A DNA stretch of 64,000 nt, taken from Gammaproteobacteria bacterium. Lineage in GTDB: Bacteria > Pseudomonadota > Gammaproteobacteria > Burkholderiales > Nitrosomonadaceae. Positions 36,108-45,941 of this stretch are shown one piece after another; within the stretch, counting starts at the first letter, position 1; every line of letters starts with the position of its first letter. The stretch covers positions 2,418,001 to 2,482,000 of the forward strand of contig CP054180.1 in assembly GCA_015709635.1 (NCBI GenBank), written 5' to 3'. Both the position numbers and the translations under genes were made by a program. The notes beneath the pieces are model-generated. The model saw nothing but the letters and a program-made list of their open reading frames with translations. It was not told the DNA's origin and made no database searches.

Positions 36108-36485
36108 TTAAGCAGTTTTTGGTTTCTTAGAGCCATATTTTGACCGCCCCTGCTTGCGATCTTTAACTCCTGCCGTATCCAGACTACCCCTAACGGTGTG
36201 ATAGCGCACACCCGGCAAATCCTTTACACGACCACCGCGTATCAGCACAACCGAGTGTTCCTGAAGGTTATGTCCTTCGCCACCGATATAACTCGTTACC
36301 TCAAAACCATTCGTCAATCTAACCCTTGCCACCTTACGCAGTGCCGAATTCGGCTTTTTGGGCGTTGTCGTATACACCCTTGTGCATACTCCTCTTTTTT
36401 GCGGGCTGTTCTCTAGCGCTGGAACATTACTTTTTACTCGTTTAGCAACGCGCGGTTTTCGAACTAACTGACTGATTGTCGGCAT
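36108..36485 (-). CDS. rpsL: 30S ribosomal protein S12
   Basis: 125-aa decoding-centre protein. MPTISQLVRKPRVAKRVKSN opens it. TTPKKPNSALRKVARVRL has the lysine whose changes give streptomycin resistance in other bacteria, and GRVKDLPGVRYHTVRG has the second such lysine. Both are the wild-type residues. It is the first gene of the whole leftward translation block, with a strong promoter about 160 nt upstream. Confidence 0.98.
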   Translation of the reverse strand: MPTISQLVRKPRVAKRVKSNVPALENSPQKRGVCTRVYTTTPKKPNSALRKVARVRLTNGFEVTSYIGGEGHNLQEHSVVLIRGGRVKDLPGVRYHTVRGSLDTAGVKDRKQGRSKYGSKKPKTA

Positions 36486-36643
36486 TTCTGTATCCTAAAA
36501 AACTGTGATGGCTTATAACCACCCTTCATTTGATTTGTTTGATCTGCTTATTTGTTGGTTTATTTAAACTTTCCAACGCAGTTCATTGATCATTTATTTA
36601 CCCGCTTCTCACTTTCTCTAAGATGCGGCAAAAAAGAGAGCGG

Positions 36644-36672
36644 ATTCTATTGTGTTTATCAATGTATGTCAA
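36644..36672 (-). promoter_or_regulatory. Sigma-70 promoter of the str operon
   Basis: On the minus strand a perfect -35 box TTGACA (36672-36667), a 17-nt spacer and -10 TAGAAT (36649-36644, 5 of 6) lie upstream of rpsL. Transcription would start near 36637, giving a leader of about 150 nt. This is the best promoter match in the ribosomal region. Confidence 0.85.
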
Positions 36673-36724
36673 CATAAAGATAGGCTACCTTTAAATTCCT
36701 GACAATATATTTTTTCACTGCCGA

Positions 36725-37210
36725 TTAATCCCTGAAATTTTGAAATTGCAGCGGAAAATCATCAATCATTTTTCTTATCAACTGAATTGTTTCTTGCAGC
36801 ACATCCTTCTTTGCTCCTGTTACACGTACCACATCCCCTTGAATGCTGGCTTGCACTTTAAGTTTGCTGTCCTTTATATGCTTGATAATTTTTTTCGCTA
36901 ATTCCGTTTCCAATCCCGTCTTAACGGTCACTGTCTGCTTTACTTTGTTTCCGCTGATTTTCTCCACTTGACCTTTTTCCAGACAACGCACGTCGACGTT
37001 ACGCTTTGTTAATCTGGTTCTGAGAATATCCAGTATCTGTTCCAGCTTAAACTCGTCATCGGCAAACACTGTCAACTGAAAATCCGTTTGCTCGACTCCG
37101 GCATCGGAGCCCTTAAAATCAAACCGGGTACCTACCTCTTTGTTCACCTGATCGACAGCATTTCTGACTTCTTGTTTATCCACTTCCGAAACGATATCAA
37201 ACGTAGGCAT
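36725..37210 (-). CDS. yajQ: YajQ family (UPF0234) nucleotide-binding protein
   Basis: 161-aa protein with two ferredoxin-like domains. Relatives bind RNA, and one member in Xanthomonas binds cyclic di-GMP. I set the start at ATG 37210 (MPTFDIVSEVDKQEVRNAVD), which matches the family start and follows GAGAG. A longer in-frame extension to 37264 has no homologous look. FDFKGSDAGVEQ and the C-terminal VRVTGAKKDVLQETIQLIR are typical. It lies 95 nt downstream of argG. Confidence 0.93.
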   Translation of the reverse strand: MPTFDIVSEVDKQEVRNAVDQVNKEVGTRFDFKGSDAGVEQTDFQLTVFADDEFKLEQILDILRTRLTKRNVDVRCLEKGQVEKISGNKVKQTVTVKTGLETELAKKIIKHIKDSKLKVQASIQGDVVRVTGAKKDVLQETIQLIRKMIDDFPLQFQNFRD

Positions 37211-37305
37211 TATTTCTCTCTTCGCCGCAGCAATTGATCTTATTTTTCCAAACCTGCCATACAAAAAAACCGATTACTCTGTTTCTGCTGACGAGTTTGA
37301 AGAAG

Positions 37306-38532
37306 TTATTTTTTGATTTTTTTCTTTTCAGCATTAGCCGCAATACGCATTCTCAAAGCATTCAATTTGATGAATCCCGCCGCATCCCCTTGATTGTAAG
37401 CACCGGCGTCGTCTTCGAACGTCGCAATGGTTGGATCAAACAAGGAATCGGTTTGCGAATCCCGGCCGGCCACAATGACATTTCCTTTATATAGCTTCAA
37501 TCTCACCCAGCCATTTACTTTTTCCTGACTCGCATCGATCATCGTTTGCAACATTTTGCGTTCCGGACTCCACCAATAACCGTTGTAAATCAGAGCTGCA
37601 TAGCGTGGCATCAAGTCGTCTTTTAAATGCGCCACTTCGCGGTCCAGCGTAATCGACTCTATGGCGCGATGCGCTCGCAACAAAATTGTTCCACCCGGCG
37701 TTTCATAACACCCGCGCGACTTCATGCCGACGTAGCGATTCTCCACCAAATCCAGTCGGCCAATGCCGTGTTTTCCGCCTAATTGGTTAAGCTTTTCCAG
37801 CACACTCGCCGGTGATAATGCAGTGCCGTTCAATGCCACTACATCCCCTCGTTTAAACTCTATGTCCAGATATTCAGGTTGGTCCGGCGCTGTTTCCGGC
37901 GACACACTCCAGCGCCACATGGATTCTTCCGGTTCCACCGCCGGATCTTCCAGAATTCTGCCCTCATAAGAAATATGCAACAGGTTGGCATCCATACTGT
38001 AAGGTGATCCTGCTTTCTTCTTCATTTCGACCGGGATACCGTGCCGCTCGGCGTACTGCAACAACTTCTCCCGGGAGGTTAAATCCCATTCACGCCACGG
38101 CGCGATCACATGAATATCCGGCTGCAATGCATAATAACCCAACTCGAAACGCACTTGATCGTTACCTTTACCGGTTGCACCATGAGAAACCGCATCCGCG
38201 CCGGTCTCCTTGGCAATCTCAATTTGCCTTTTGGCAATCAGCGGACGCGCAATACTGGTACCCAGCAAATACTCACCCTCGTAGATCGTATTGGCCCGGA
38301 ACATAGGAAACACAAAATCGCGCACAAATTCTTCGCGCAAATCATCAATATAAATTTCCTTCACACCGAACTGTTTTGCTTTCGCACGCGCCGGTTCGAC
38401 CTCCTCGCCTTGCCCGATATCCGCGGTAAAGGTAACAACTTCACATTGATAGGTATCCTGCAACCATTTCAGAATCACAGAAGTATCCAATCCTCCGGAA
38501 AATGCCAACACCACTTTATTAATTTTTTTCAT
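37306..38532 (-). CDS. argG: Argininosuccinate synthase
   Basis: ATP-dependent ligase joining citrulline and aspartate in arginine synthesis. The start is set at ATG 38532 (MKKINKVVLAFSGGLDTSV); a TTG three codons upstream is less likely. The P-loop-like SGGLDTS is at residues 12-18, followed by TADIGQGEE, the YLLGTSIARPLI motif and SHGATGKGNDQVRFE. The 408-aa length is normal. It is followed by yajQ, and argF lies 76 nt upstream. Confidence 0.97.
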   Translation of the reverse strand: MKKINKVVLAFSGGLDTSVILKWLQDTYQCEVVTFTADIGQGEEVEPARAKAKQFGVKEIYIDDLREEFVRDFVFPMFRANTIYEGEYLLGTSIARPLIAKRQIEIAKETGADAVSHGATGKGNDQVRFELGYYALQPDIHVIAPWREWDLTSREKLLQYAERHGIPVEMKKKAGSPYSMDANLLHISYEGRILEDPAVEPEESMWRWSVSPETAPDQPEYLDIEFKRGDVVALNGTALSPASVLEKLNQLGGKHGIGRLDLVENRYVGMKSRGCYETPGGTILLRAHRAIESITLDREVAHLKDDLMPRYAALIYNGYWWSPERKMLQTMIDASQEKVNGWVRLKLYKGNVIVAGRDSQTDSLFDPTIATFEDDAGAYNQGDAAGFIKLNALRMRIAANAEKKKIKK

Positions 38533-38607
38533 TATTCCCAATAGATTCGTTTATTCAGCGCCATAAAGATACGATATTGCGCGCTTAGTTGATTTCAAAT
38601 TCCCGAC

Positions 38608-39534
38608 TTAACTTCCTGTATTGACTCTGCCCAACAGCAAATACTCCATCAATGCTTTTTGCGTATGCAGCCGGTTCTCGGCTTCGTCCCATACCACCGA
38701 TTGCGGTCCATCCAGCACTTCGGCGCTGACCTCTTCACCCCGATGAGCCGGCAGGCAGTGCATAAACAATGCATCCGGTTTTGCCAGTGCCATCATTTCC
38801 TGATCGACACAGAACTCGGCAAAGTCATTTTTTCTTTGTTCCGCTTCCGCTTCGAATCCCATACTGGTCCACACATCGGTGGTGACCAGATCAACTCCCG
38901 TTACTGCCTGATGGGGGCTGGTAAATTTCTCAAAGTGTGCGCTGCTTTTCAGTCCTATCCGATCTGGATCGATATCGTAACCAGGTGGTGTCGAGACATG
39001 CACTTTGAAATTGAAAATTTCGGCCGCTTGCAGCCAAGTGCTGCACATATTATTGGAATCGCCGATCCATGCTACGGTTTTGCCTTCAATAGCGCCGCGG
39101 TATTCAATATAAGTAAAAATATCACTCATGATCTGACAGGGATGATACTCATCGGTTAAACCATTGATAACCGGCACTCTGGAGTATTCCGCAAAGCGGC
39201 TGACAATGTCATGCTGATACGTCCGGATCATCACCAGATCGACCATGCGGGAAATCACACGCGCCGCATCTTCCACCGGTTCCCCGCGTCCCAGCTGAGT
39301 ATCGCGCGTCGACAAATAAATGGCTGCACCGCCCAATTGATGCATACCGGCTTCGAACGATAAGCGCGTGCGTGTCGAACTCTTGTCGAATATCATCGCC
39401 AGCGTACGATCCGTCAACGGCCAGTATTGCCGGTATTGCTTGAACTCTTGCTTTATCCAGCGGGCGCGCGCGAACAGATGCTCATATTCGTCACGACTAA
39501 AATCTTTGAATTGCAGAAAATGCTTTAATTGCAT
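38608..39534 (-). CDS. argF: Ornithine carbamoyltransferase
   Basis: Makes citrulline from ornithine and carbamoyl phosphate. The carbamoyl-phosphate loop FDKSSTRTRLSFEAGMHQLGG lies near residue 50. The ornithine-binding HPCQIMSD and the catalytic-Cys motif MHCLPAHRGEEVS lie further on. The 308-aa length is normal. It is 47 nt downstream of argD, and argD-argF-argG form a leftward arginine operon. Confidence 0.97.
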   Translation of the reverse strand: MQLKHFLQFKDFSRDEYEHLFARARWIKQEFKQYRQYWPLTDRTLAMIFDKSSTRTRLSFEAGMHQLGGAAIYLSTRDTQLGRGEPVEDAARVISRMVDLVMIRTYQHDIVSRFAEYSRVPVINGLTDEYHPCQIMSDIFTYIEYRGAIEGKTVAWIGDSNNMCSTWLQAAEIFNFKVHVSTPPGYDIDPDRIGLKSSAHFEKFTSPHQAVTGVDLVTTDVWTSMGFEAEAEQRKNDFAEFCVDQEMMALAKPDALFMHCLPAHRGEEVSAEVLDGPQSVVWDEAENRLHTQKALMEYLLLGRVNTGS

Positions 39535-39581
39535 AACAGGGTAAATAGCTAATCAGCCATACATGATCCGATGATGTCTGC

Positions 39582-40754
39582 TTAGTTATTCAAGAATTCC
39601 TTTATCAACGAGCATGTAATACTCACCACTTGCTCAGCTTCATCCTGCCGCATTACAAACGCGGGCAACAAACGAATCACTTTATCCGATGTCACATTAA
39701 TCAGTAATTTCCTCTCCAAGGCCTTTTTCACCAGCTCACCGCAAGGTACTGCAAGTTCGACGCCAATAATCAAGCCCTGGCCTCTGACTTGCACGACACC
39801 CGCGACATCGGCCAGTTGATCCCGCAGCCGGTTGCGCATGAAATCACCCAAGCGGGTTGCATGATCGAGCAACCCCTCATCGACGATCACGCTCAGCGTC
39901 TCGATCGCCGCAGCACAGGCTAACGGATTGCCGCCAAACGTGGAAGCATGGTTGCCCGGCTTAAAGACTTCCGCCGCTATCCCTTTGGCCAGACAACCAC
40001 CGATCGCCACTCCGCCTCCCAGGCCTTTGGCCAAGGTGACGACATCCGGCATGATCTGACTATGCTGGAACGCAAACCATTTGCCGCTGCGCCCGATACC
40101 GGATTGCACCTCATCCAGCATCAACAGCCAGTCATTCTGATTGCACAAATGGCGCAATTCCTGCAGATAATGCACCTCGGGTATATTGACCCCGCCTTCG
40201 CCCTGAAAGGGTTCTACCAATACGGCCACAACATCCTTATTGTTGGCGGCAACTTGTGTAATCGCATCCATATTGTTATAGGGAACACGCACAAAACCGG
40301 ATAATAACGGCTCGAACCCGGCTTGCACCTTGCGGTTTCCGCTAGCCGTGAGCGTCGCCATAGTACGGCCGTGAAATGACCGCTCCATGACAATGATGGT
40401 AGGCAGCGATATGCCTTTGTTATGTCCATGCAGCCGGGCCAGCTTGATGGCCGCTTCGTTTGCCTCGGCGCCGGAATTGCAGAAAAATGCGTTATCCATT
40501 CCTGACAATTCCGTCAAGCGGTCGGCCAAACGTTCCTGCTTCTCGATATGGAAAAGATTGGATGTGTGAATCAACGTTCCGGCTTGCTCACAAATCGCTT
40601 TGGTCAATCTCGGATGGCAATGCCCCAATCCGCACACAGCAACACCGGACAATGCATCCAGATAACGCTCACCCCGGTCATCCCATAACCACACTCCTTC
40701 GCCTTTGACGAAGGTAACAGGTAACCGTGCGTAGGTATTCATTAAATTAGACAC
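39582..40754 (-). CDS. argD: Acetylornithine aminotransferase
   Basis: Class III PLP aminotransferase acting on N-acetylornithine, and often on succinyl-diaminopimelate in lysine synthesis. The start shown is GTG 40754 (VSNLMNTYARLPVTF, read as M), matching the family's MSxxMNTYAR opening. ATG 40742 is the alternative. The PLP region FCNSGAEANEAAIKLAR, the LDEVQSGIGRSGK aspartate and the Schiff-base Lys in VTLAKGLGGGVAIG are intact. It is divergent from gyrA across 285 nt. Confidence 0.95.
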   Translation of the reverse strand: MSNLMNTYARLPVTFVKGEGVWLWDDRGERYLDALSGVAVCGLGHCHPRLTKAICEQAGTLIHTSNLFHIEKQERLADRLTELSGMDNAFFCNSGAEANEAAIKLARLHGHNKGISLPTIIVMERSFHGRTMATLTASGNRKVQAGFEPLLSGFVRVPYNNMDAITQVAANNKDVVAVLVEPFQGEGGVNIPEVHYLQELRHLCNQNDWLLMLDEVQSGIGRSGKWFAFQHSQIMPDVVTLAKGLGGGVAIGGCLAKGIAAEVFKPGNHASTFGGNPLACAAAIETLSVIVDEGLLDHATRLGDFMRNRLRDQLADVAGVVQVRGQGLIIGVELAVPCGELVKKALERKLLINVTSDKVIRLLPAFVMRQDEAEQVVSITCSLIKEFLNN

Positions 40755-41039
40755 AGCATCACACTCACATTTTTAGATGAAAAATTCAATTCAGCGCCTC
40801 ACCCGGCAAGCTAAGGAAAATTTGAAAAAGTTGTTATGTTTACCTATTTAATCTGCTTTTTCAAGCTTTTTTGTTTGACTTTATACTTATTCATGGCAAT
40901 TTCCCATAACCATAACCCAAAGTTAATCGGGAAACGATAGCATCATGTTAGAATGCCGCATATGCAAATTTCCGGTACCCAGTTGCAAGAAGATACATTT
41001 CTGCGTCATAACCTGTTGTTTCTCACAAAATCATAAGCT

Positions 41040-43607
41040 ATGAATCAGTTTGCCAAGGAAACCCTGCCCATCAGCCTTGAAGAGGAGATGCGGCGTTCCT
41101 ATCTTGATTATGCAATGAGCGTCATTGTCGGACGCGCCCTGCCCGATGTTCGCGATGGCTTGAAACCGGTGCACCGGCGCGTGCTGTTTGCCATGCACGA
41201 GCTCTCCAACGACTGGAACAGACCCTACAAAAAATCCGCGCGTATCGTCGGTGACGTCATCGGTAAATACCATCCGCATGGCGATACCGCCGTCTATGAC
41301 ACCATCGTCCGTATGGCGCAAGATTTCTCATTGCGTTACATGTTGGTCGACGGGCAGGGCAACTTCGGTTCTGTCGATGGCGACAATGCCGCAGCCATGC
41401 GGTATACCGAGATCCGCATGTCTCGCATCGCGCATGAGCTGCTGGTCGATTTGGATAAAGAAACAGTCGACTTTGGTCCGAACTACGATGGCTCGGAACA
41501 AGAACCGCTGATTCTACCCGCCAAAATCCCGAATCTGCTGATCAACGGCTCTTCCGGTATCGCTGTCGGTATGGCGACCAATATCCCGCCGCATAATTTG
41601 GGCGAAGTCATCGATGCCTGCCTGGCGCTGCTTGGAAACCCGGAAATCAGCATCGATGAACTGATCGAACTCATCCCGGCACCCGACTTTCCGACCGCCG
41701 GCATCATTTACGGCGTCGAAGGCGTCAAAGACGGCTACCGCACCGGCCGGGGGCGCGTGGTGATGCGCGCACGCACGCATTTTGAAGACATGGAAAAAGG
41801 CAGCCGCCAATGTATCGTCATCGACGAGCTGCCGTACCAGGTCAACAAAGCCAATCTATTGATACGTATCGGCGAATTGGTGCGCGACAAGAAAGTCGAA
41901 GGCATTTCCGATCTGCGCGACGAATCCGACAAATCCGGCATGCGCGTCGTCATCGAACTGAAGCGCGGCGAGATGCCCGAAGTCATTCTGAACAATCTGT
42001 ACAAAGAAACACAGATGCAGGATACGTTCGGCATGAACATGGTGGCGTTGCTCGATGGCCAGCCGCGCCTGCTGAACTTGAAACAAATCCTCGATGCCTT
42101 CTTGCGTCACCGCCGTGAAGTCGTCACCCGGCGCACGGTTTTCGAACTGAAGAAAGCACGCGAACGCGGCCATATCCTGGAAGGCTTGGCGGTTGCGCTA
42201 TCGAATGTCGACGAAATTATCGCATTGATCAAAGCCGCAGCGACCCCGGCCGATGCCAAAACCGCCTTAATGGCCAAGGCTTGGCGCTCGGCATTGGTCA
42301 AGGAAATGCTTGAGCGCGCCATTGCCGATGCCAATGCACTGCGCCCCGAAGGGCTGGATGCCGCTTTCGGCCTGCAATCGCAGGGCTACTATTTGTCCGA
42401 TGAGCAAGCGCAAGCGATCCTGGATTTGCGTCTGCAACGTCTGACCGGCTTGGAACAGGAAAAGATCGTCAACGAATACAAGGAAATCATCGATAAAATC
42501 ATCGACTTTCTGGATATTCTCGCCAATCCGGAGCGCATTACCCGCATCATCACGGAAGAACTCGATGCCATTCGTCAGCAATTCGGCGATAAACGCCGCA
42601 GCGAAATCATTCTCGACACGCGGGATTTAAGTGTCGAAGACCTGATTACACCGGCCGATGTCGTTGTGACACTATCGCATAGCGGCTATATCAAGTCGCA
42701 ATTGCTCGACGATTACCACGCGCAAAAACGCGGCGGACGCGGTAAGCTGGCAACCAGCACCAAAGAAGACGACTTTATCGACAAGCTGTTCATCGCCAAC
42801 ACGCATGACTATATTTTGTGCTTCTCCAGTCTGGGACGTGTATATTGGATCAAGGTCTACGAAGTACCGCAAGGTGGGCGGCAGTCACGCGGCAAGCCGA
42901 TCATTAATTGGGTACAGCTGGAAGAAGGTGAAAAAATCAACGCCGTACTGCCGGTCAAAACCTTTGACGACGATCACTTTGTCTTTATGGCGACGGCTTT
43001 CGGCACGGTCAAGAAAACACCGCTGTCGGAATTCTCCCGTCCGCGCAATAACGGCATCATCGCCATCGGCTTGGACGAAGGCGATTATTTGATCGGTGTC
43101 GAGTTGACCGACGGCAAACACGACGTCATGCTGTTTTCGGATAATGGCAAAGCCATGCGTTTCGATGAGAACGATGTGCGTCCGATGGGACGCGCCGCTC
43201 GCGGGGTACGCGGCATGAAACTCGGCTCCGGACAGCAAGTCATTTCAATGCTGGTCGCCGAGAGTGAAGAGCTGGCGGTGCTCACCGCCACGGAAAACGG
43301 CTTCGGTAAACGCACGCCGATCAGCGAATACACCCGCCACAATCGCGGCACGCAAGGTATGATCGCGATCATCACCAGCGCGCGCAACGGCAAAGTGGTC
43401 GCGGCAAAACTGGTCAAGCAGGATGACGAAATCATGCTGATCACCTCTGGCGGCGTCATGATCCGCACGCGTGTCAACGAAGTGCGCGAAATGAGCCGTG
43501 CCACGCAAGGCGTCACCTTGATCAATCTCGATCCGGGCGAGAAACTGGCCGGATTGGAACGCGTCATCGAAAGTGAAGAAAGCGAAGACAGCGAAGGTGA
43601 CGGTTAG
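41040..43607 (+). CDS. gyrA: DNA gyrase subunit A
   Basis: 855-aa breakage-reunion subunit of gyrase. The catalytic Tyr122 lies in AMRYTEIRMS. The quinolone-determining region reads HPHGDTAVYDTIVRMAQ, so position 83 is Thr (Ser in E. coli, Thr in Pseudomonas) and 87 is Asp. The GyrA-box QRGGRG has the form QKRGGRGK near residue 562, in the DNA-wrapping C-terminal beta-pinwheel. An acidic tail (ESEESEDSEGDG) ends the protein. serC starts 28 nt downstream, so gyrA probably heads the serC-serA-pheA-hisC-tyrA transcript. Confidence 0.97.
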   Translation: MNQFAKETLPISLEEEMRRSYLDYAMSVIVGRALPDVRDGLKPVHRRVLFAMHELSNDWNRPYKKSARIVGDVIGKYHPHGDTAVYDTIVRMAQDFSLRYMLVDGQGNFGSVDGDNAAAMRYTEIRMSRIAHELLVDLDKETVDFGPNYDGSEQEPLILPAKIPNLLINGSSGIAVGMATNIPPHNLGEVIDACLALLGNPEISIDELIELIPAPDFPTAGIIYGVEGVKDGYRTGRGRVVMRARTHFEDMEKGSRQCIVIDELPYQVNKANLLIRIGELVRDKKVEGISDLRDESDKSGMRVVIELKRGEMPEVILNNLYKETQMQDTFGMNMVALLDGQPRLLNLKQILDAFLRHRREVVTRRTVFELKKARERGHILEGLAVALSNVDEIIALIKAAATPADAKTALMAKAWRSALVKEMLERAIADANALRPEGLDAAFGLQSQGYYLSDEQAQAILDLRLQRLTGLEQEKIVNEYKEIIDKIIDFLDILANPERITRIITEELDAIRQQFGDKRRSEIILDTRDLSVEDLITPADVVVTLSHSGYIKSQLLDDYHAQKRGGRGKLATSTKEDDFIDKLFIANTHDYILCFSSLGRVYWIKVYEVPQGGRQSRGKPIINWVQLEEGEKINAVLPVKTFDDDHFVFMATAFGTVKKTPLSEFSRPRNNGIIAIGLDEGDYLIGVELTDGKHDVMLFSDNGKAMRFDENDVRPMGRAARGVRGMKLGSGQQVISMLVAESEELAVLTATENGFGKRTPISEYTRHNRGTQGMIAIITSARNGKVVAAKLVKQDDEIMLITSGGVMIRTRVNEVREMSRATQGVTLINLDPGEKLAGLERVIESEESEDSEGDG

Positions 43608-43635
43608 CCGCCGGCAATCAACCGGGGAATACGCA

Positions 43636-44715
43636 ATGGAACAGATCTACAATTTCAGTGCCGGACCTGCGGTTCTTCCAAAGGAAGTATTGCAGCAAGC
43701 ACGCGACGAAATGCTGGATTGGCACGGCAGCGGCATGTCGGTGATGGAAATGAGCCATCGCGGCAAGGAATTCATGTCGATCGCGGAACAAACAGAAAAC
43801 GATTTACGCGAATTGGCCGGCATTCCGCAAAATTATAAGGTGCTGTTCCTGCAAGGCGGCGCTTCCAGTCAATTTGCCATGGTACCGATGAATTTACTGC
43901 GCGGCAAAACCATGGCAGATTACATCAACACCGGCCAATGGTCAGCCAAAGCGATCGAAGAAGCCAGCCGCTATTGCAGCGTCAATGTCGCCGCTTCGTC
44001 CAAAGACGCGAACTTCTCTTATGTGCCGCCGCAACACGGCTGGCGCCTCAATACGCAAGCAGCGTATGTGCATTACACCAGCAACGAAACCATCGGTGGT
44101 GTCGAATTTCATTGGGTACCTGAAGTCGAGGTTCCATTGGTTGCCGATATGTCTTCCGACATCCTGTCGCGGCCGTTGGATGTCAGCCGCTTCGGTTTGA
44201 TTTATGCCGGCGCGCAGAAAAACCTCGGACCCGCCGGATTGACACTGGTCATCGTGCGCGAAGATTTATTAGGAAAACCTCTGCCCGGCACGCCGACCTT
44301 GTACGATTATCAAATTCACGCCCAAAACGATTCGATGTACAACACACCGCCCACTTATGCCATGTACATCACCGGCTTGGTGTTCGCCTGGCTGAAGAAA
44401 CAGGGCGGACTGGCAGCGATGGAAAAAATCAATATGACCAAGGCGAATCTGATGTATGACTATCTCGACAGCACCGATTTCTACCATTGCCCGGTGGCGA
44501 AAACCGACCGCTCGCGCATGAATGTGCCGTTCACACTGAAAGATTCCGCGTTGGACGGTGAATTTCTCAAACAAGCGCAACACCACGGTTTATTGCAACT
44601 GAAAGGTCATCGTTCGGTCGGCGGTATGCGGGCATCGATCTACAATGCCATGCCGGTCGAAGGTGTCGCCAAACTTGTCGCATACATGAAGGAGTTTGCC
44701 AGCCGCCATGCCTGA
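43636..44715 (+). CDS. serC: Phosphoserine aminotransferase
   Basis: PLP enzyme converting 3-phosphohydroxypyruvate to phosphoserine, also used in pyridoxine synthesis. The start is set at ATG 43636 (MEQIYNFSAGPAVLPKEVL), preceded by GGGGA, because an upstream extension would overlap gyrA and lacks homology. The resulting 359 aa fit the family. Markers are HRGKEFMSIAEQ, LQGGASSQFAMVPMNLL and the Schiff-base Lys in YAGAQKNLGPAGL. Its end overlaps serA by 8 nt. Confidence 0.97.
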   Translation: MEQIYNFSAGPAVLPKEVLQQARDEMLDWHGSGMSVMEMSHRGKEFMSIAEQTENDLRELAGIPQNYKVLFLQGGASSQFAMVPMNLLRGKTMADYINTGQWSAKAIEEASRYCSVNVAASSKDANFSYVPPQHGWRLNTQAAYVHYTSNETIGGVEFHWVPEVEVPLVADMSSDILSRPLDVSRFGLIYAGAQKNLGPAGLTLVIVREDLLGKPLPGTPTLYDYQIHAQNDSMYNTPPTYAMYITGLVFAWLKKQGGLAAMEKINMTKANLMYDYLDSTDFYHCPVAKTDRSRMNVPFTLKDSALDGEFLKQAQHHGLLQLKGHRSVGGMRASIYNAMPVEGVAKLVAYMKEFASRHA

Positions 44716-45898
44716 ACAACAACCCTTTAAAATTCTGACACTCAATTCGATTTCTGCGCACGGACTCAACCGTTTTCCTGCAGAACATTATCAGGTCGGT
44801 CATGATATCGCGGAACCGGATGCGATTCTGGTGCGCTCGCACAACATGCTGAATAGCATCATTCCGGCGAATGTCAAAGCGATCGGCCGCGCCGGTGCAG
44901 GCACCAACAATATCCCGGTCGATGCGATGAACGCACGCGGCGTGCCGGTCTTCAATACGCCCGGCGCCAACGCTAACGCCGTCAAGGAATTAGTGCTGGC
45001 CAGCTTATTTCTGGCGGCACGCAATCTAGTCCCGGCATTACAATTCGCCGATAGCCTGCAGGGTGACGACGCGGCCCTCAACAAGCAAGCCGAAGACGGC
45101 AAAAAACGTTTCTCCGGCATCGAATTGCCGGGACGCACGCTGGGCGTGATCGGTTTGGGCGAAATCGGCCGCTTGGTTGCCAATTCGGCCATCCGGCTCG
45201 GCATGAAAGTCATCGGTTTCGACCCGAAAATCACCGTCGAATCGGCCTGGAGCTTGTCAGCGGAAGTCAAGAAAGCCAACAGCATGGAGGATCTGCTGCG
45301 CCACAGCGAATTCGTCAGCGTACACGTACCGTTGCTCGATTCGACGCGGCATTTGATCAATAGCAACACGATACAGTTGATGAAGCACCACGCGATTCTG
45401 CTGAATTTCTCGCGCGGCGCGATCGTCGACGAAGACGCAGTGCTGCAAGCCATCGCCGCCAACAAAATCAAAACCTACGTCAGCGATTTTCCCAGCGAAA
45501 AACTGCAGCACCAGAAAGGCGTGATCACCTTGCCGCACCTTGGCGCATCGACCTCTGAGGCGGAGGACAATTGCGCCATGATGGTAGTGGATCAGTTGAT
45601 CGATTACCTGCAAAACGGCAATATCACCAACACCGTCAACTTTCCGGATACGCAGATGGAACGCGAAGTGCCCTACCGCGTCGCCGTCGCCAATGCCAAC
45701 GTGCCGAATATTTTGGGGCAGATTTCGACCAGCATGGCGCAGGCCGGACTGAATATCCACACCATGATCAACAAATCGCGCGGCGGCATGGCTTATACGC
45801 TGGTCGATACCGACAGTCCGGTGCCGCCGCATGTTCTGCATGAGATTGCATCGATCGGCGGCGTGTTGATGGCGCGTTATCTGCAACTTCCCGAATAA
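44708..45898 (+). CDS. serA: D-3-phosphoglycerate dehydrogenase
   Basis: NAD-dependent enzyme of the first step in serine synthesis, upstream of SerC in the pathway. The start is ATG 44708, with GGAG at 44691 inside the end of serC. The NAD-binding motif LGVIGLGEIGRLVAN is near residue 145. The catalytic Arg/Glu/His region includes LLNFSRGAIVDEDAV and ITLPHLGASTSEAEDN. A short C-terminal ACT domain (about 325-396, beginning YRVAVANANVPNILGQIS) suggests regulation by serine. Other D-2-hydroxyacid dehydrogenases share the fold, but the serC linkage supports serA. Confidence 0.94.
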   Translation: MPEQQPFKILTLNSISAHGLNRFPAEHYQVGHDIAEPDAILVRSHNMLNSIIPANVKAIGRAGAGTNNIPVDAMNARGVPVFNTPGANANAVKELVLASLFLAARNLVPALQFADSLQGDDAALNKQAEDGKKRFSGIELPGRTLGVIGLGEIGRLVANSAIRLGMKVIGFDPKITVESAWSLSAEVKKANSMEDLLRHSEFVSVHVPLLDSTRHLINSNTIQLMKHHAILLNFSRGAIVDEDAVLQAIAANKIKTYVSDFPSEKLQHQKGVITLPHLGASTSEAEDNCAMMVVDQLIDYLQNGNITNTVNFPDTQMEREVPYRVAVANANVPNILGQISTSMAQAGLNIHTMINKSRGGMAYTLVDTDSPVPPHVLHEIASIGGVLMARYLQLPE

Positions 45899-45941
45899 AT
45901 TCCGAGTAATGCCGAATCGCCTAATGATTAATTAGTTAGCC

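Noticed and set aside
40923..40954. Possible gyrA promoter (TTAATC...TAGAAT)
   Set aside because: The -10 match is good but the spacing is 20 nt and the -35 poor. The divergent argD-gyrA gap of 285 nt has no box I would call.
43573..43635. Upstream extension of serC overlapping the end of gyrA
   Set aside because: The ATG at 43636 has a GGGGA site and gives the family's start and length.
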